A stretch of 64,000 nucleotides of DNA, from NCBI GenBank assembly GCA_016802295.1, contig JAESIW010000129.1, positions 124,001-188,000 on the forward strand, given 5' to 3'. Origin of the DNA: Brachionus rotundiformis (taxonomy: Eukaryota > Rotifera > Eurotatoria > Ploima > Brachionidae). Position 1 is the stretch's first letter. Each line of letters starts with the position of its first letter. Shown here one piece after another: positions 33,297 through 45,461 of the stretch. The translations under genes and the position numbers were made by a program. The notes beneath the pieces are model-generated. The model was not told where the DNA came from, ran no database searches, and saw only the letters and a list, made by a program, of their open reading frames with translations.

Positions 33297-36200
33297 ATGA
33301 GTGTTATGGCTGACTCGCAACCACTTCAATTGCCACCAATAATCCATCCATCCAACAAGCTTGACCAAGACCCGAATAGCATAAACGTAACAGCTCGCGG
33401 TGTCTCAAGAGCCAGTTCTCTTGGCGAGCTGGCTGACAAATACTACAGCTCTACCAATCCGGTACGTCCCTACGAAGCAAGCGAGAATGCTTTCAAAAAG
33501 TCCAAAGTCAAAAACAACTCTTCGTTTGACTCATATGAGTACAATATACCCGAAAATGTACAAGCCGTGTACAGCACCGACCCCAACAAAGTCTCTATAC
33601 CAGTTTTTGGTAATTTTTTTTTTAATTTTTAAATAAACAATAAAATAAATTAGATTAAAATATTCATTAAAAAGAATATTTTAAACTTTTCTTTTTGAAT
33701 TGTTTTTTTTTAGACAAAACTAAGATTAACTCACTGAAAAAAAAAGGTCTGGTCAATTTAAAATTTTCCCTACCATCTTTGTCTAACAATCTGTCTAACA
33801 AAACTAAACATCTAACAGATTTATTCTATCAGATATTTATTATAAACTTTTAAGTCGCTTGGCCTTTAGTTTTTTTATTAAAATCACCAAGAGACTTTTG
33901 AATTTATCTAATGAGTTTAAAATTAACCATTTTGAAGGAAGCCGACCGGGAACTTCCATGAGCTCCTCATCGTTTAGCAGTTTCCGCTCGGTCAACGCTT
34001 CGGTGGACATTGATGAATACTACCAGCTTATTAAGGACAAGGCGAAGAGCAATTTTCACGAAATTAAGACAAAATTCCGCAACGCTGACCACGAAGGAAA
34101 AGGTGGCGTGTCCAAAGAAGCCTTTGCTCATATACTTGCTTCCATTTTGGGACCTTCTAAGCCTTTAAGTCACCAGCATTTTTTGAAATTGATTGAAAAA
34201 ATGGGCCTTAAAAAAGTTTCCCTTATAAGGTTTTTTTTGTTAATTAAATTTTATTAAACATTTAAAAAAATTAAAAAGATATGAAGAATTCATTTCTTGT
34301 TTAAAAGAAAATAGGGGAGAAATAGATTGGCAAGAGACGGCTAGAAGCAACAATTCCCTCCAGAATTCCATTTCAAGAAAAGCTACTCAGGTGTTTGTCA
34401 TTTTAAAAGAAAAATCAAAGATGCGGTACAAATTATTTTTCTAAACTTTTTTTTTAAATTAAGTTAAATAATAAATAAAATCTTGTATTTCAGAACTCCA
34501 GACATGGTGAAAATAATTCCTCAGCTGAATGGCGGAAGTTCAGGCCGAGTGTTCAAATTTGAGCTTTTAAATGCCATAAACGGAATGGGAATAAAAATGG
34601 AAGGTGATGAATTTGAAAAATTATGGAAAAAATTCGATCCAGAAGCGTTTGGTTTTGTGAAGAGCGAAGATTTCCTCAAAAAGCTGGGCATAGACTTGGA
34701 ATCGCTAAAAAGCGAATCATTCAATAATCTGAATGATTTGTTCGGCGAAGATCCAAGTCAAAGTTTAGATGTGCCCAAAGTTAAACTAACAAACATGCCA
34801 GTCAATAAATACAAAGTAAAAAGTGCCGCTAAAAAGAAGAATTCAATAGAAAAATGGTTGAAGAAAAAATTCAGAAATGGCTTTTCCAAAATTAAGCAGT
34901 CATTTGAAGAAATTGACTTGCAAAAAACAGGTGAAGTGCGTCGAGACCAGTTTGTCTCTGTGCTGAGACAGCATGGCTTTCAAATAGAGAATAATTTCTT
35001 GGACGAATTTTTGGAAAGATGTGGAATCAAATTAGGCAAAAATTCAATTCTCATTTCTTATGTTGATTTTTTGGAAAAATTTCAAAATAGAAGCGACCGC
35101 GGCATTGCCTACCGCTTTATAACCTCAGGGTATTCAGTAGTATTTTTTCTTCTTAATTTTTTGTTAATTAATTTAATTTTTAAGAGATATGGATGATGAT
35201 AAGAGTGTGACAACAATTGCCAGGGTCGAAAGAAGTCTCATTCGTTTATTTCAAAGCGACTTTTTGGCTTTATTGCAAACATTTAGGTAAGAAAAAAGTC
35301 CAAAATTTAATTCTATTTGCTTTAATTAAAGATCTAATTAAAAATTTTATTTTTATCCGAAATTTTTTCCAAATTTTTTTATATAATTGTCATACAAAGT
35401 TATATAAGCTTTTAGAAAATTAATCTTACAATTTTAATCAATTGAAATTGGTGTTTATTCCAAAGTTTGTTTGTAGTTTTAGGATATTTTTATTTCACTT
35501 AAAGAGATTCTTTAAATTTGAAAATATTAAATAAACAATTTTAAAAGTGCATTGCTAAGACTTTATTTTTTTTACTATTAATTTTTATTGATTTAATGTT
35601 TTAATTAATTGACGCACAATATTATCTTTTGCTCAGTTTTTACAGTACTCTTGAAATTTAAAAATTCTTTTTGCTAAAAAACATACCTATACCTTAATTG
35701 TAAATATTTTTATTAAAATTTGATGTAATTAATTTATAAAGAAAAATATTCAATTATTAAAATCTTATATCTTTAATTTAAATAATTAAGAAAGATCGAT
35801 CGGAATAAGACAAACACGATCTCGATTCAAGAGTTCCGAGCGGCCATTGAATCCCACTTTTCAATTGAGTTATCAGACTCTGAATTTGAAGACTTTGTAC
35901 GTGAAGTTCCCAAAGATTACAATGACAGAATCAAGTACCTTGAATTTATGACCAAATTTGACACTGACGCCTCATCAACTCTTTTCGATGCCCAATCTTT
36001 GGCGTAGGTCTTAAGCTTATTTAAAGTATTGATTGCTAAAAAGGCTAATTTTATCAAGTGCTGACGATTTTAAGCCAAAAAAGAACCGAAAAAAAGAGTA
36101 CGATGCTATTTTGGAGGAGGAAGAGTCTCCAAGACCAGTGGAGAATTACCATGGCAGAAGTTCCAAACAAGTTAAAATAAAAGCTTAAAATTTTCTTATC

Positions 36201-37171
36201 GTTATTAACTTTTTTTTTTTAGTTAAATAAAATAATTAAAGAGCTGATTAGGGATAGGTATAAAGATGTGGAAAATGCATGGTCAGAAGTGGACACGAAC
36301 AATTCAAACGAAATGACCAAAGATATGATGTACAGTTTATTCAAAAAGCTTAAAGTTAACCCGATGATAACTCGAGATGAGATTGATTTTCTCTGGAATG
36401 AGTTTATTCTGAAGGATAACAAAAAATTGGAATATTGGCAATTTGTGCGACACTTCGGGTACACTAAAAAATCAGCTGCTTTTTTAAATGCCAAAATAGC
36501 GCCACCGAAACGCGGCGACAACGACATGATGCTAACTTCCAACAAACTTGGCCGTGATAGTATTTTGATTAGAGGAAGTGTACAAGCCAAGCTGATCCTT
36601 CAGTTTGACATTCTTAAAAGAAGCTTTCAGGACATTGATCCCTACGGAACTGAGTACTTGCTAAAAGATGAATTTGAAGAGATTTTGAGAGAACTTTGTC
36701 CCGAATTAAATAACCAAGAAATGGAATTTATTTTTACTAAATATTCCGATTCGGATGATGGTAGAATAAATTATATGGCCTTTTTGGCGCCTTATAGTCC
36801 CAAAAAGAAGCGGGAACCACCGGCTGATAATTTGAAAAAGAATGAAGACTTACCAAGTAGTCGTCTGGACATGAATGAACCACTTATTTTGAAATTGAGA
36901 ATTAAAGTATATCCTTATGATAAAAAAAATTGTTATTTTTCATTTAAATTTTAAGTTGAGTGAAAATCACAAAGAATTAAGAAGACTGTTCAAAAAGCAT
37001 GACTTAAAACAGAGTGGTTTTATCAATGTAGCAGCGTTTAGAGATACTTTGAAATCACAAAAAATAAATTTGACCGAAGATGATATGTTTGTTCTAATGA
37101 GACGATTAGACAAAGATGTAACTGGAATGATCAACTATAATAAATTTATTAATGAAATAATTAAGCCATAA
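33297..37171 (+). CDS. EFCAB6: Multi-EF-hand protein, EFCAB6-like
   Basis: Nine exons: 33297-33609, 33938-34229, 34279-34425, 34494-35129, 35185-35286, 35791-36003, 36059-36170, 36223-36906, 36956-37171, sum 2715 nt, 904 residues. The protein is a string of paired, mostly degenerate EF-hands of the kind in EFCAB6 (DJBP), a large axonemal/testis protein that binds DJ-1. Loops visible include DLQKTGEVRRDQF, DTNNSNEMTKDM, DPYGTEYLLKDEF, DLKQSGFINVAAF and DKDVTGMINYNKF. Most lack one or more calcium ligands (for example Lys for Glu at position 12 of the last loop), so calcium binding by many is doubtful. The N-terminal 110 residues are polar and disordered. The EF-hand architecture is secure; the EFCAB6 name is by overall design, and another long EF-hand ciliary protein remains possible. 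Confidence 0.8.
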
Positions 37172-38061
37172 ATTTTTGAAATGTGATTTTATAAAATAAA
37201 ATAAAATTTTTATCTTCTTTAAAAAACAAAAAAGTGACTCTTGAATAAAAAATGTTTTAATTTTTAAAATAAAAAGGAATTTTATTTTATTCTTTATCTC
37301 ATGAAAAAATCTTTTTATGTTTTTTATCAAATGGCAAATATATTCAAGGTAGTAAAAATTATAGATACACATAATATTAAAGGATTGGCCTTTAATTTTA
37401 ATAATTGATTATGGTTGTTTTAGTTTTTTTAATTAAAAATTAAATTCTAATAATTAGAAGACAATTAATTATTAAGAAGATTTTATATTTGTTATATTAT
37501 CTGGAACTTATATTAAAGCTAAAAAATTTTTAAATCAATGTTTATGTTTATGTTTTTAATATTACCAAGTATAATCTAATTTAACTAAAAATAGAATTTT
37601 GGGTATACAAAACGAAGAAGTTAACAAAGTTTTGGAACTATTTTAAGAACTTTTCAAATCAATATTTTACGTCATAAAGTTTCTTAGAATTTTTAGGGAT
37701 TTTTTCTTAATCATTATACTAGGTAAACTTTAATTAATTTAAAGCCAGGAATATTAATCAGTAAAATTAATTAGAATCCTTGTCAAAACTTTAAACTAAG
37801 TTTTCAACCTAATTATACAATTATAAAATGGTTCGAGAACTGTGCCCTTGGTAAAAAGAAGATTTTAAAAAAATATCAATAAAAAATTTTTATTCAAATT
37901 GTATCAAATTTATTTACAACAGTCAGTCTTTCTTTAGTAGCCATTAGCTATAGGACCAAATTAGATTCAAAAAAAAAGAAAAAAATGTTCATATTTAACT
38001 GAATTTTGAAGTATTTTCTAAAATTTTCATATAAATTTAACTAATTTTTGTCAAGAAAAAA
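37172..38061. other. Convergent 3' ends, AT-rich
   Basis: Lies between the ends of the EF-hand gene (+) and ASF1 (-). AATAAA motifs sit just after both stops. No gene seen. Confidence 0.6.
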
Positions 38062-38793
38062 TTACTGTTCAAATACCAGACCTTCATTATTGTTGGTAAT
38101 GGTCTTTTCTTGAGACAATTCGGAATTTTTAAGTACCAAATTGTTTGAAGAGTCTTCGACCATCTCACTATCTTGTGCTGTGGCCGCCTCGTTACTGGCC
38201 TCAGTGTTAGAATTGGCCGAGTCCCAATTTATCTTGAATTTCGTCACTCTGGGCTGATCTGCTGCGATTTGTCTGAGCAGTTTATTGAATTGAGGCTCCG
38301 AGGGCGGATTGTCCTTCAGTTCCTGATCTTCGTACTCATTATTAACATAGTAGCCCACTCGAACAAATTCTTGTTGACGATATGAGGCAGTAATAAGCAC
38401 CACTGTAACACCTACAGCGTCGTCAGCCGGAATTTTCGAGATATCTGGTGGGTCTGCCTTTAAAAATTTCCTTTTAACCAAAATTGATTAACTTGTTTGA
38501 TCAAAATTACTTGAAACATAAATTTAAATTGTCCTTTTGGCACAGCATCGACCACAATCTGATCCAGAGTTTGGTCAAACTCGACGGTCTCCGCTGATCC
38601 GACATAAATAATTTTAAACTCAAGATCTTAGAAAATTTTGTTATTTTTGATTAAAAAAATTTGTCATTTTTGAGCCCAATTTACCATCTTGAAGTTCTTC
38701 CAAGCATTCAAACTGAATTTCAAATTGGAAAGGCGTGAAAAATGTTGCCGGATTATTATGGACTGCCACGTTAAGCAGATGAACCTTAGCCAT
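38062..38793 (-). CDS. ASF1: Histone chaperone ASF1
   Basis: Three exons: 38793-38685, 38626-38511, 38457-38062, 621 nt, 206 residues. ASF1 binds H3-H4 dimers and hands them to CAF-1 and HIRA during replication-coupled and replication-independent assembly. The first 155 residues follow the family closely: TPFQFEIQFECLEELQDDLE, KIIYVGSAE, then DDAVGVTVVLITASYR, FVRVGYYVNNEYED and FKINWD. The acidic, Ser/Asn-rich C-terminal tail is typical of animal ASF1 and is a likely target of Tousled-like kinase. The first intron falls inside the first beta-sheet region. The gene is head to head with ORC2. Confidence 0.95.
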
Positions 38794-39190
38794 TTTATAT
38801 GAATAGATTAAAATTGAACAAATTCAAAGTTTTAAGTCTTAAAAATCGTTTGAAGAATAAAATGCTTTTTAAATTTAAGTTCGAGACCAAAAATTGAATA
38901 TAAAATCTTTAATTCATGTATATATTAATTTTTATTTTTAATAGAATATTAAAACTATTTTAAAAATCAAAATAAAATTTACAAATTGAGATAAATGTAC
39001 CAATCTTGATGATATATCGAATCAGCTTGAGGTTAGTTTACCAAAAAGGAGGAAATATTTTCACATTTTGTTATCAATTAAAAAATTTTTAACTACCATA
39101 CTTTTTTATGTCTTTACATTTTAATTCATATACTGGGTCGTCTATAAGCAAAATTAAAAAATAATTTTATTCAAATTTTAAGATTTAAAT
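38794..39190. promoter_or_regulatory. Divergent promoter region, ASF1 / ORC2
   Basis: 397 bp separate the two start codons. Both products act in S phase, so shared control is plausible. I looked for E2F-type TTTSSCGC sites and saw none. A short GC-containing patch near 39045-39060 (ACCAAAAAGGAGGAAAT) stands out from the AT background. Confidence 0.55.
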
Positions 39191-40777
39191 ATGAAAAAAT
39201 CAAGCACCAAAGATTTGGTTTTAGTTGCTTGGCAAGACTCGGACGTTACCGATATTATATTGGATAAATCTTATGGAGGAAAGTTGGCAAGTTCAAACAA
39301 AGGTATTTGTCTTGGTTTTTTTGGATAATTTTCATAGCTTTTTGAAAAGAAAATCTGACTGAACCTAAACCAGACTTGGTAACTAGTAAAAAAAAACGAC
39401 AATCGCGAAGAGTTACGCTTGCTTTAGGCAAAAATAGCGAAGATAAAGGGGGAATTGTGACCAAAAATGAGTCAGATTATGGCAAACCAAAATCTGTTTT
39501 GGCAAAATTGAGCAACCATTTTCTGCTTGGAAGTCAGTCGGCCAACAGCGATGGCACCATGAACAAAACTTCCAACAATCGTCTAGACCAATCTCACCGA
39601 ATAAGTTACATTGAAATGGCAAACACGCTCAAAACATTTACCAATCCATACGAACAAACCATTGAGTCTGTTAGTCAATTTTATGAGAATAATTTTTTTT
39701 CTGAATGGTTCAAATTAATGAAGTAAAATTTGGAAAAATTTAATTTTTTTAAATATTGTCCATCTGTTTCAATATAAGCTTTGACTTTAATATCCTGGTG
39801 CACGGTGTCGGCTCAAAAAAGGCATTAATTCAAAAGTTCTGTCAATCATATTTGGATAATAGCTATTTTGTGGAACTAATTGGCTATCACCATGACATAA
39901 ATACAAAAAATGTGAGCTCATTTGTTTAAGTTAATTTCTTAAAATGAAGTTATTCTATTAGTTATTAAAAAATATCATATCAGATGTGCTGGAGTTAGGC
40001 GATGTTTACAAAACACCTGATGAACAATTAAATGCTATCAACCAAAACTTGAGTAACTATGTTAAAATAAAAGATATATCTTTAAAATCAACAATTTTAT
40101 TTAGACACTCCTCTCTATTTAGTCATTCATAATATTGACGGAAACTGCCTAAGAGATACTTCGACCCAGTACAGTCTGTCAGAGTTGGCATCAAACAAGT
40201 TCGTGCACATAATAGCTACCGTAGATCACGTAAACAGTTCTTTACGTAAGTCTTTTGATTTTTTTATCTAATTTTATCATTTTGTTTCCAGTATGGGATC
40301 AAATTCAGAATGCGTCATTCAAATGGATTCAGTTTGAGGTCAATACTCTAGAGGCTTACAACGATGAGATAATGTTCGAAAATTCCCTAATGCTCAGCCA
40401 ACAGGGTAATATACAATTGAGCTCAATGATACATATTCTCAAGAGTTTGACCCAGAATGCCAAAAATATATTTCTTATCATGGTCCAGCATGTACTCAAC
40501 AAAGAAAACACCAAGAAAAGTGCTCATAGATAATATATTTGTGTATATATATTTTTTAATTTAAAATAAAGGTATCACTTTTTCAAAATTGTATCATGAA
40601 TGTAGAGAAAAATTTTATGTAAGTAATGAATTGACATTGAGAGCTCAATTAACCGAGTTTATTGACCACAAACTGATCAAGCTAAAGACAGAAGCCGATG
40701 GTTATGAGACCATATTTTTGCTTGTCGATGAGAAAAATCTCAAATTGTACTTGGAGGACCTAAAAGATAAAATTTAA
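39191..40777 (+). CDS. ORC2: Origin recognition complex subunit 2
   Basis: Seven exons: 39191-39302, 39350-39722, 39779-39911, 39962-40052, 40105-40245, 40292-40519, 40572-40777, sum 1284 nt, 427 residues. ORC2 is a core subunit of the origin-binding complex. The AAA+-like part shows FDFNILVHGVGSKKALIQKF (a degenerate P-loop, as in the family), LYLVIHNIDG, FVHIIATVDHVNS and LLWDQIQ. The winged-helix end shows FSKLYHECREKFYVSNELTL, RAQLTEFIDHKLIK and a C-terminal YLEDLKDKI. The N-terminal disordered region is about 150 residues shorter than in vertebrates, with basic stretch SKKKRQSRRVTL. The exon 4 donor is inferred from phase (TTGA|GTAACT). Confidence 0.93.
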
Positions 40778-40941
40778 ATTTATTTTTAAAATCAATAATC
40801 GAATAGTCTTATTTTTTAATTAATAAATTTTTGTAAATAATTTTTTTTATTGTTTCTGTCTTTAATGTTAATGAAAGACATCATGATCTTTCTTTTTGAA
40901 TGTTAAAAATTAAAAATAATTAAATTGAAAATTAGATAAAG

Positions 40942-42199
40942 ATGTCTGTTGAAGAAAAGCAAGCGCGTTCTGTTTTTGGTAAATATGATAAAAAATTATC
41001 TTATCTGGCTCTAATTTATTTATTTTAAGTTGGCAACATTCCTCATGGTACAACCGAGGAACAAATGAAAGACATATTTGCCACAGTTGGCACAGTGTTG
41101 AGCTTTCGTATTGTTTACGACAGAGAGACTGGCAATCCGAAAGGCTACGGTTTTGCGGAATATGCCGACATTGAGATGGCCCAAAGCGCCATCCGTAATC
41201 TGAATGGTTATGAGTTTAATGGCAGAAACCTGAGAGTAGATAAGGCATCAAGTCAAGCCGATGAGCTGAGAATGATACATCAGCAAACGGGAGGCCCACC
41301 AGCCGAAAATCCTTATGGAGAAAATGTGTCGTCTGAAAAAGCCCCTGAGGCTATAAGCCGAGCGGTTGCTAGTTTACCTCCAGAACAAATGTTTGAGTTA
41401 ATGAAGCAAATGAAGCTTTGTATCCAAAACAATCTGAATGAAGCTAGGACCATGCTTTTGAACAATCCACAGCTAGCCTATGCGCTTCTTCAAGTAAAAT
41501 TGGTAAAAAATGAATATAAATTTTTTAATTAAGTTTTAATTTAGGCCCAAGTTATCATGAGAATAGTGGATCCGAAAGTAGCAAGTAATCTTTTACACAG
41601 AAAACCTGAGCAGATTTCTCCGCTTTTGCCACCATCTGGAAGCATGCCTTCAATACAACCACCTGTAAATTATTTTATAATCTTATAACTTAGCAGAAGA
41701 TTGTTTATTGTACTATCTTAAGATGGTTCGACCTTCTATTTTGGGACAAGGGCAACCATTATTGCCAAATATGATGCCATTAATGACTCCTCTAATGCAG
41801 CAAACACCCTCTGGCATATCAAATCCGCCAGTAAGGGTTTCTCAGCCTGTTGTGCAGCCGACTCCACCTGTGATGGACCCGCGATTTCAACCTCGGCCTT
41901 CAGCGCCTTCAGCTCGTAATCCCGTGGCCCAAGCTCCTGCTCAACCAACTCAACCAATTCAGACAAGTTCTAGTGGTGCGAGTGAAGGCAATTCGAATGT
42001 TGACCAGGAAAAGGTAACAAACTATTTATTTATTTGTTTAATAAATTTTTTTCTATTTTATAAATTAATTTAGGCTGCTTTGATTATGCAAGTATTGCAA
42101 TTGACTGATGACCAAATAGCCATGTTACCACAAGAACAAAGACAGAGTATTTTGATGCTTAAAGACCAAATAGCGCAGAGTGCTGGTGGATTTATTTAA
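40942..42199 (+). CDS. CSTF2: Cleavage stimulation factor subunit 2 (CstF-64)
   Basis: Five exons: 40942-40978, 41030-41493, 41545-41664, 41723-42013, 42074-42199, 345 residues. CstF-64 binds the GU-rich element downstream of poly(A) sites. The RRM is at residues 10-90: VFVGNIPHGTTEEQM (RNP2), NPKGYGFAEYAD (RNP1), GRNLRVDKA. The hinge domain, which binds CstF-77 and symplekin, is PPEQMFELMKQMKLCIQNN to AQVIMRIVDPKVA. A Pro/Gln-rich linker follows, without the MEARA/G repeats of vertebrates. The C-terminal helical domain is LIMQVLQLTDDQIAMLP. It starts 165 bp after the ORC2 stop on the same strand. Confidence 0.95.
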
Positions 42200-45100
42200 T
42201 TTATTTAATCTGGAGATAAATTACCATTTTAATATAAAAAAACAAATCACTTTTTTTTTTTCAATTCAATAATAAATTGGCACTAAATAATCAAATGTAA
42301 ATAAAATTTATTTAAATTTTTTGTCTATTTTTGACAAGATTTGTTCAACTAAAAGCAATTAAGTTGAAATTTTTGGATATAAAATTTTATTCAAAACGTT
42401 AATTAGTCATAAGGGACAAATAAATTTGATTTTATAATTTACTTTGGCAGATTATATCATTCATTTTAAAATGAAAATAAATAAAAACTTTTGATTTGTT
42501 TAATTTAAAAATGATGCAATTTTCATTTAGCATTAGAAAATTGAGCAAATTTAGCTTTGGATCTTAATTTATCAATTATTTTCCTTTAAGTATTATTAAA
42601 ATTAGTCTATCAAATAAATAAATTAAAGAAGCCTAGTTGATTAGATTGAAAATTATGAGAAAATATGCCTGCACAATAAAGAGGAAATATCGAAATTTAA
42701 ATTCAGGTGAATAAGATCTTGTTTCATGATGTTTTTTTTTCTGAGCATAGTTTCACCACAAATGGATGAAATAATGAAAATTTTAAATTAACTAAAATTC
42801 AGCCGTAATAGATTACAATCTTTTAGTTAATCTAAATTACAATTCTTATTACATGATCAGTTATTAGTCTTGATTTTATTGATTTAATTATTTTAAATAA
42901 ATTATTAATATTTGTAAAAATTTGCGACTAGCTAAAAAAAACTAGTCCAAAAAGTCTATCAAGACTTGTGGTCATAGTTAGAAAGATTTTTACTTATTTT
43001 ATCTTTAAGTTTTTTAATGCTTAATATTTGCAAAGAAAAAAATAAAACTTCTCAATTAGGGCTTTAAAAATGGAATTTAATTAGTCGATGAGAAACCCGA
43101 TACATTTGCATGGGTGCCAAGGACCTTGTAACTTTGATCCTATAAGTATTGCCAGAGCTAAGCAATCAGTTTTATGTTTTAAATAACAATTCATTAACAT
43201 CTTTATTCTAAATGGATCTATTTAGATAGAAATAAATTACTAGTTTTTATATCAATAAGCATTTCTCATTGTGAGCTTGAATAAGAGAAGTATTAAGCGC
43301 ATTTTAAAATTAGATAATTTTTCTTCAATGCTCAAATAGGGTCTTCTTGATATAATTAGCTATTCAAGAGACAAGAGTCTTTTTTGATTTATTTAAATTA
43401 GTTTGATTTGATCAAGAAGTTTGTTTAATTAAAATAAGACACTTAACTCAACAGCCATCGCTAAATTTTGAACTAATTGAAAATAGAAATTCCTTATAAA
43501 TGTTATGCAAAAAAAGGGGACAGTTTTATTTTCGTTCAAATAAATTTAATTATAATTTTATTATTGAAAAATTTCAAATTATGCATATTATAAAATAAAG
43601 AAGAAAAAACAATTATAAATCGATCGATCATGGAATTAAAAATATTTTTTTTTTCAGAAATAATTCCATGACTTGGTGGATCTAAAGAACAATTCAGAAA
43701 TTTTATCAAGACATTTTACAGTCCTCTATTCATTTATAATTTATACGATTATCAGCAAATAAAGAGCAAAATATATATCCAATTTTTGGAGTATTGGGGC
43801 TTAGTTCTGAAAATTATTTCGACACATTATTTAACTCTTATTATCATAAACTAATAATAGTCTGAAAAAAATTAACTAAAAGATAAGGTCTTTGAATAAT
43901 TAGATTTTTATTGTTTTTTTTTTAAGTTTAGTGCTTGGTTTAGTTCTAGCAATAATAATCGAAAAGATAAAATAGATGTAATCTATGTGTATGGGCTAGT
44001 TAATTTATACAATAAATGGTTTTTATTAAGGCATTTATTTTCAAACCATACTGAAAAGTAGCATAAGTTGTTAAGATTTAATAATACTTTGCTGCTATTG
44101 CAATAATTAACTACTAGTCATAAACTAAATCATAAATAAGCCTAAGCTATTTTAGATTTATATTTTAGGATTATTTTGGATCAGAATTATAATTATATTC
44201 GATTGTTTGGGAACCCTGGTGCTAAGCAAACTGATGATTGACAGCATTGGGCAATAATTTAATTTGATAAAGTTCAACCACGGAGAAAATGCCTCGTGCC
44301 ATTAAATTAAACCCACATTATATTTTTCATTCACTTCTGGTATTATATTTTCTCGTTGCATGATTGTAATTAAGTATAAATATGACTTTCCGCATCGGCA
44401 TCTCCTATGATTATAATTCTCCATTTCTTTTTTTTATTTTCTATTTTCCTAATTAGAATTTGTGTGTATCAGAGTGTTTTTTAATCAAAAAGGCAAATTT
44501 AATTAATATTTATTTTTAAAAAATAAAAGTTGTGCTTTTTATTCCTTTTTAAATAATAAAAGTTTAATTTTTCATTAGGCCTTAAAATTTTTAATCAATT
44601 AAATTATGATCGATTCTCACTTCAAGGTAGTCAATTAGCTTATCCTAAATGTCAAAATAATCAAATAGAATTTTTCTCTTTATATTAATTATTGTTCGTG
44701 GCTGGAGAAAAAATTATAACAAAATCATAATTATTTTCCTGTATATTTACACAAGATAAATTTTATTATATTAGTTTGGGTTTTAATTTTCTAAAACATA
44801 AAAATCACCTGCTTTCTGATTGCCTAAATTCGAGATAACTTGTCAACTGGTTGAATATAATTTAGATAAAAAAGTTAAAGACTCATTTAATTTCAACTCG
44901 TAGCTGATGATTATTAGTCTAGGCAATTAATTTAAATGGCAGTTATACTCCATTAAATACCCAAGCAACTGGCAACAATTAGACTAGTTTACCAATAGCA
45001 CCCAATCGATCAATTTTAGTTAAATTGAAGGAACTAGCTGCACATATTTCTGCGTTAGGAAGAACAAAATAACATAAAAAAGGTAGTTTTTATTTTTTAT

Positions 45101-45461
45101 TTTTTTTTTTGAATATAAATTTTTTATTATAATACACAACTAGTATTTTACTTAAAGTAAATACATAAGGTAAAGCCGATCGAAGACCACATAATTTTGA
45201 GCTGAGCGCTCGCTCGAATTCTTCTAGTTCTGCACATAAATATCAAATTTAAATCTGTTAGCTTAAATAATAAATATCAAACTTTTTTTTTTTTTTTTTT
45301 TAAAACAAGCTTTTTCTCTGATTGAAAAATTAATTCTACTAATTTATTTAAAATTTTTTCTTTCAAGAAGCATAATCGTCACATTTAAGAAAAAAAAATA
45401 ATAATTTTTTTCCTAAGCAAGTGTGTTAATTAAAACATTTTTTTCTTTTTTCATTAGTAAA
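42200..45461. other. 3.3-kb intergenic region upstream of CaMKII
   Basis: AT-rich. Less AT-rich patches lie at 43085-43160, 44200-44310 and 45170-45235 (GAGCTGAGCGCTCGCTCG) without open frames; the last may be an untranslated exon or core promoter of CaMKII. A run of 19 T lies at 45283-45301. No tRNA cloverleaf or element end recognised. Confidence 0.5.
45283..45301. repeat. Poly-T run, 19 nt
   Basis: Homopolymer about 160 nt upstream of the CaMKII start codon, the longest pure run I saw in the window. Confidence 0.8.

Noticed and set aside
34521..34724. Antisense open frame within the EF-hand gene
   Set aside because: Complement of a coding exon; no independent evidence.
36907..36955. U12-like donor: GTATATCCTTATG in the EF-hand gene
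   Set aside because: The ATATCCTT core is offset by two bases from the GT that fits the reading frame, and no TTCCTTAAC-type branch site is seen. An ordinary GT-AG intron preserves the frame.
44200..44310. Possible structured RNA or C/D-box-like sequence (CTGATGATTGACAG)
   Set aside because: No D box at a fitting distance, no terminal stem, no complementarity tested.
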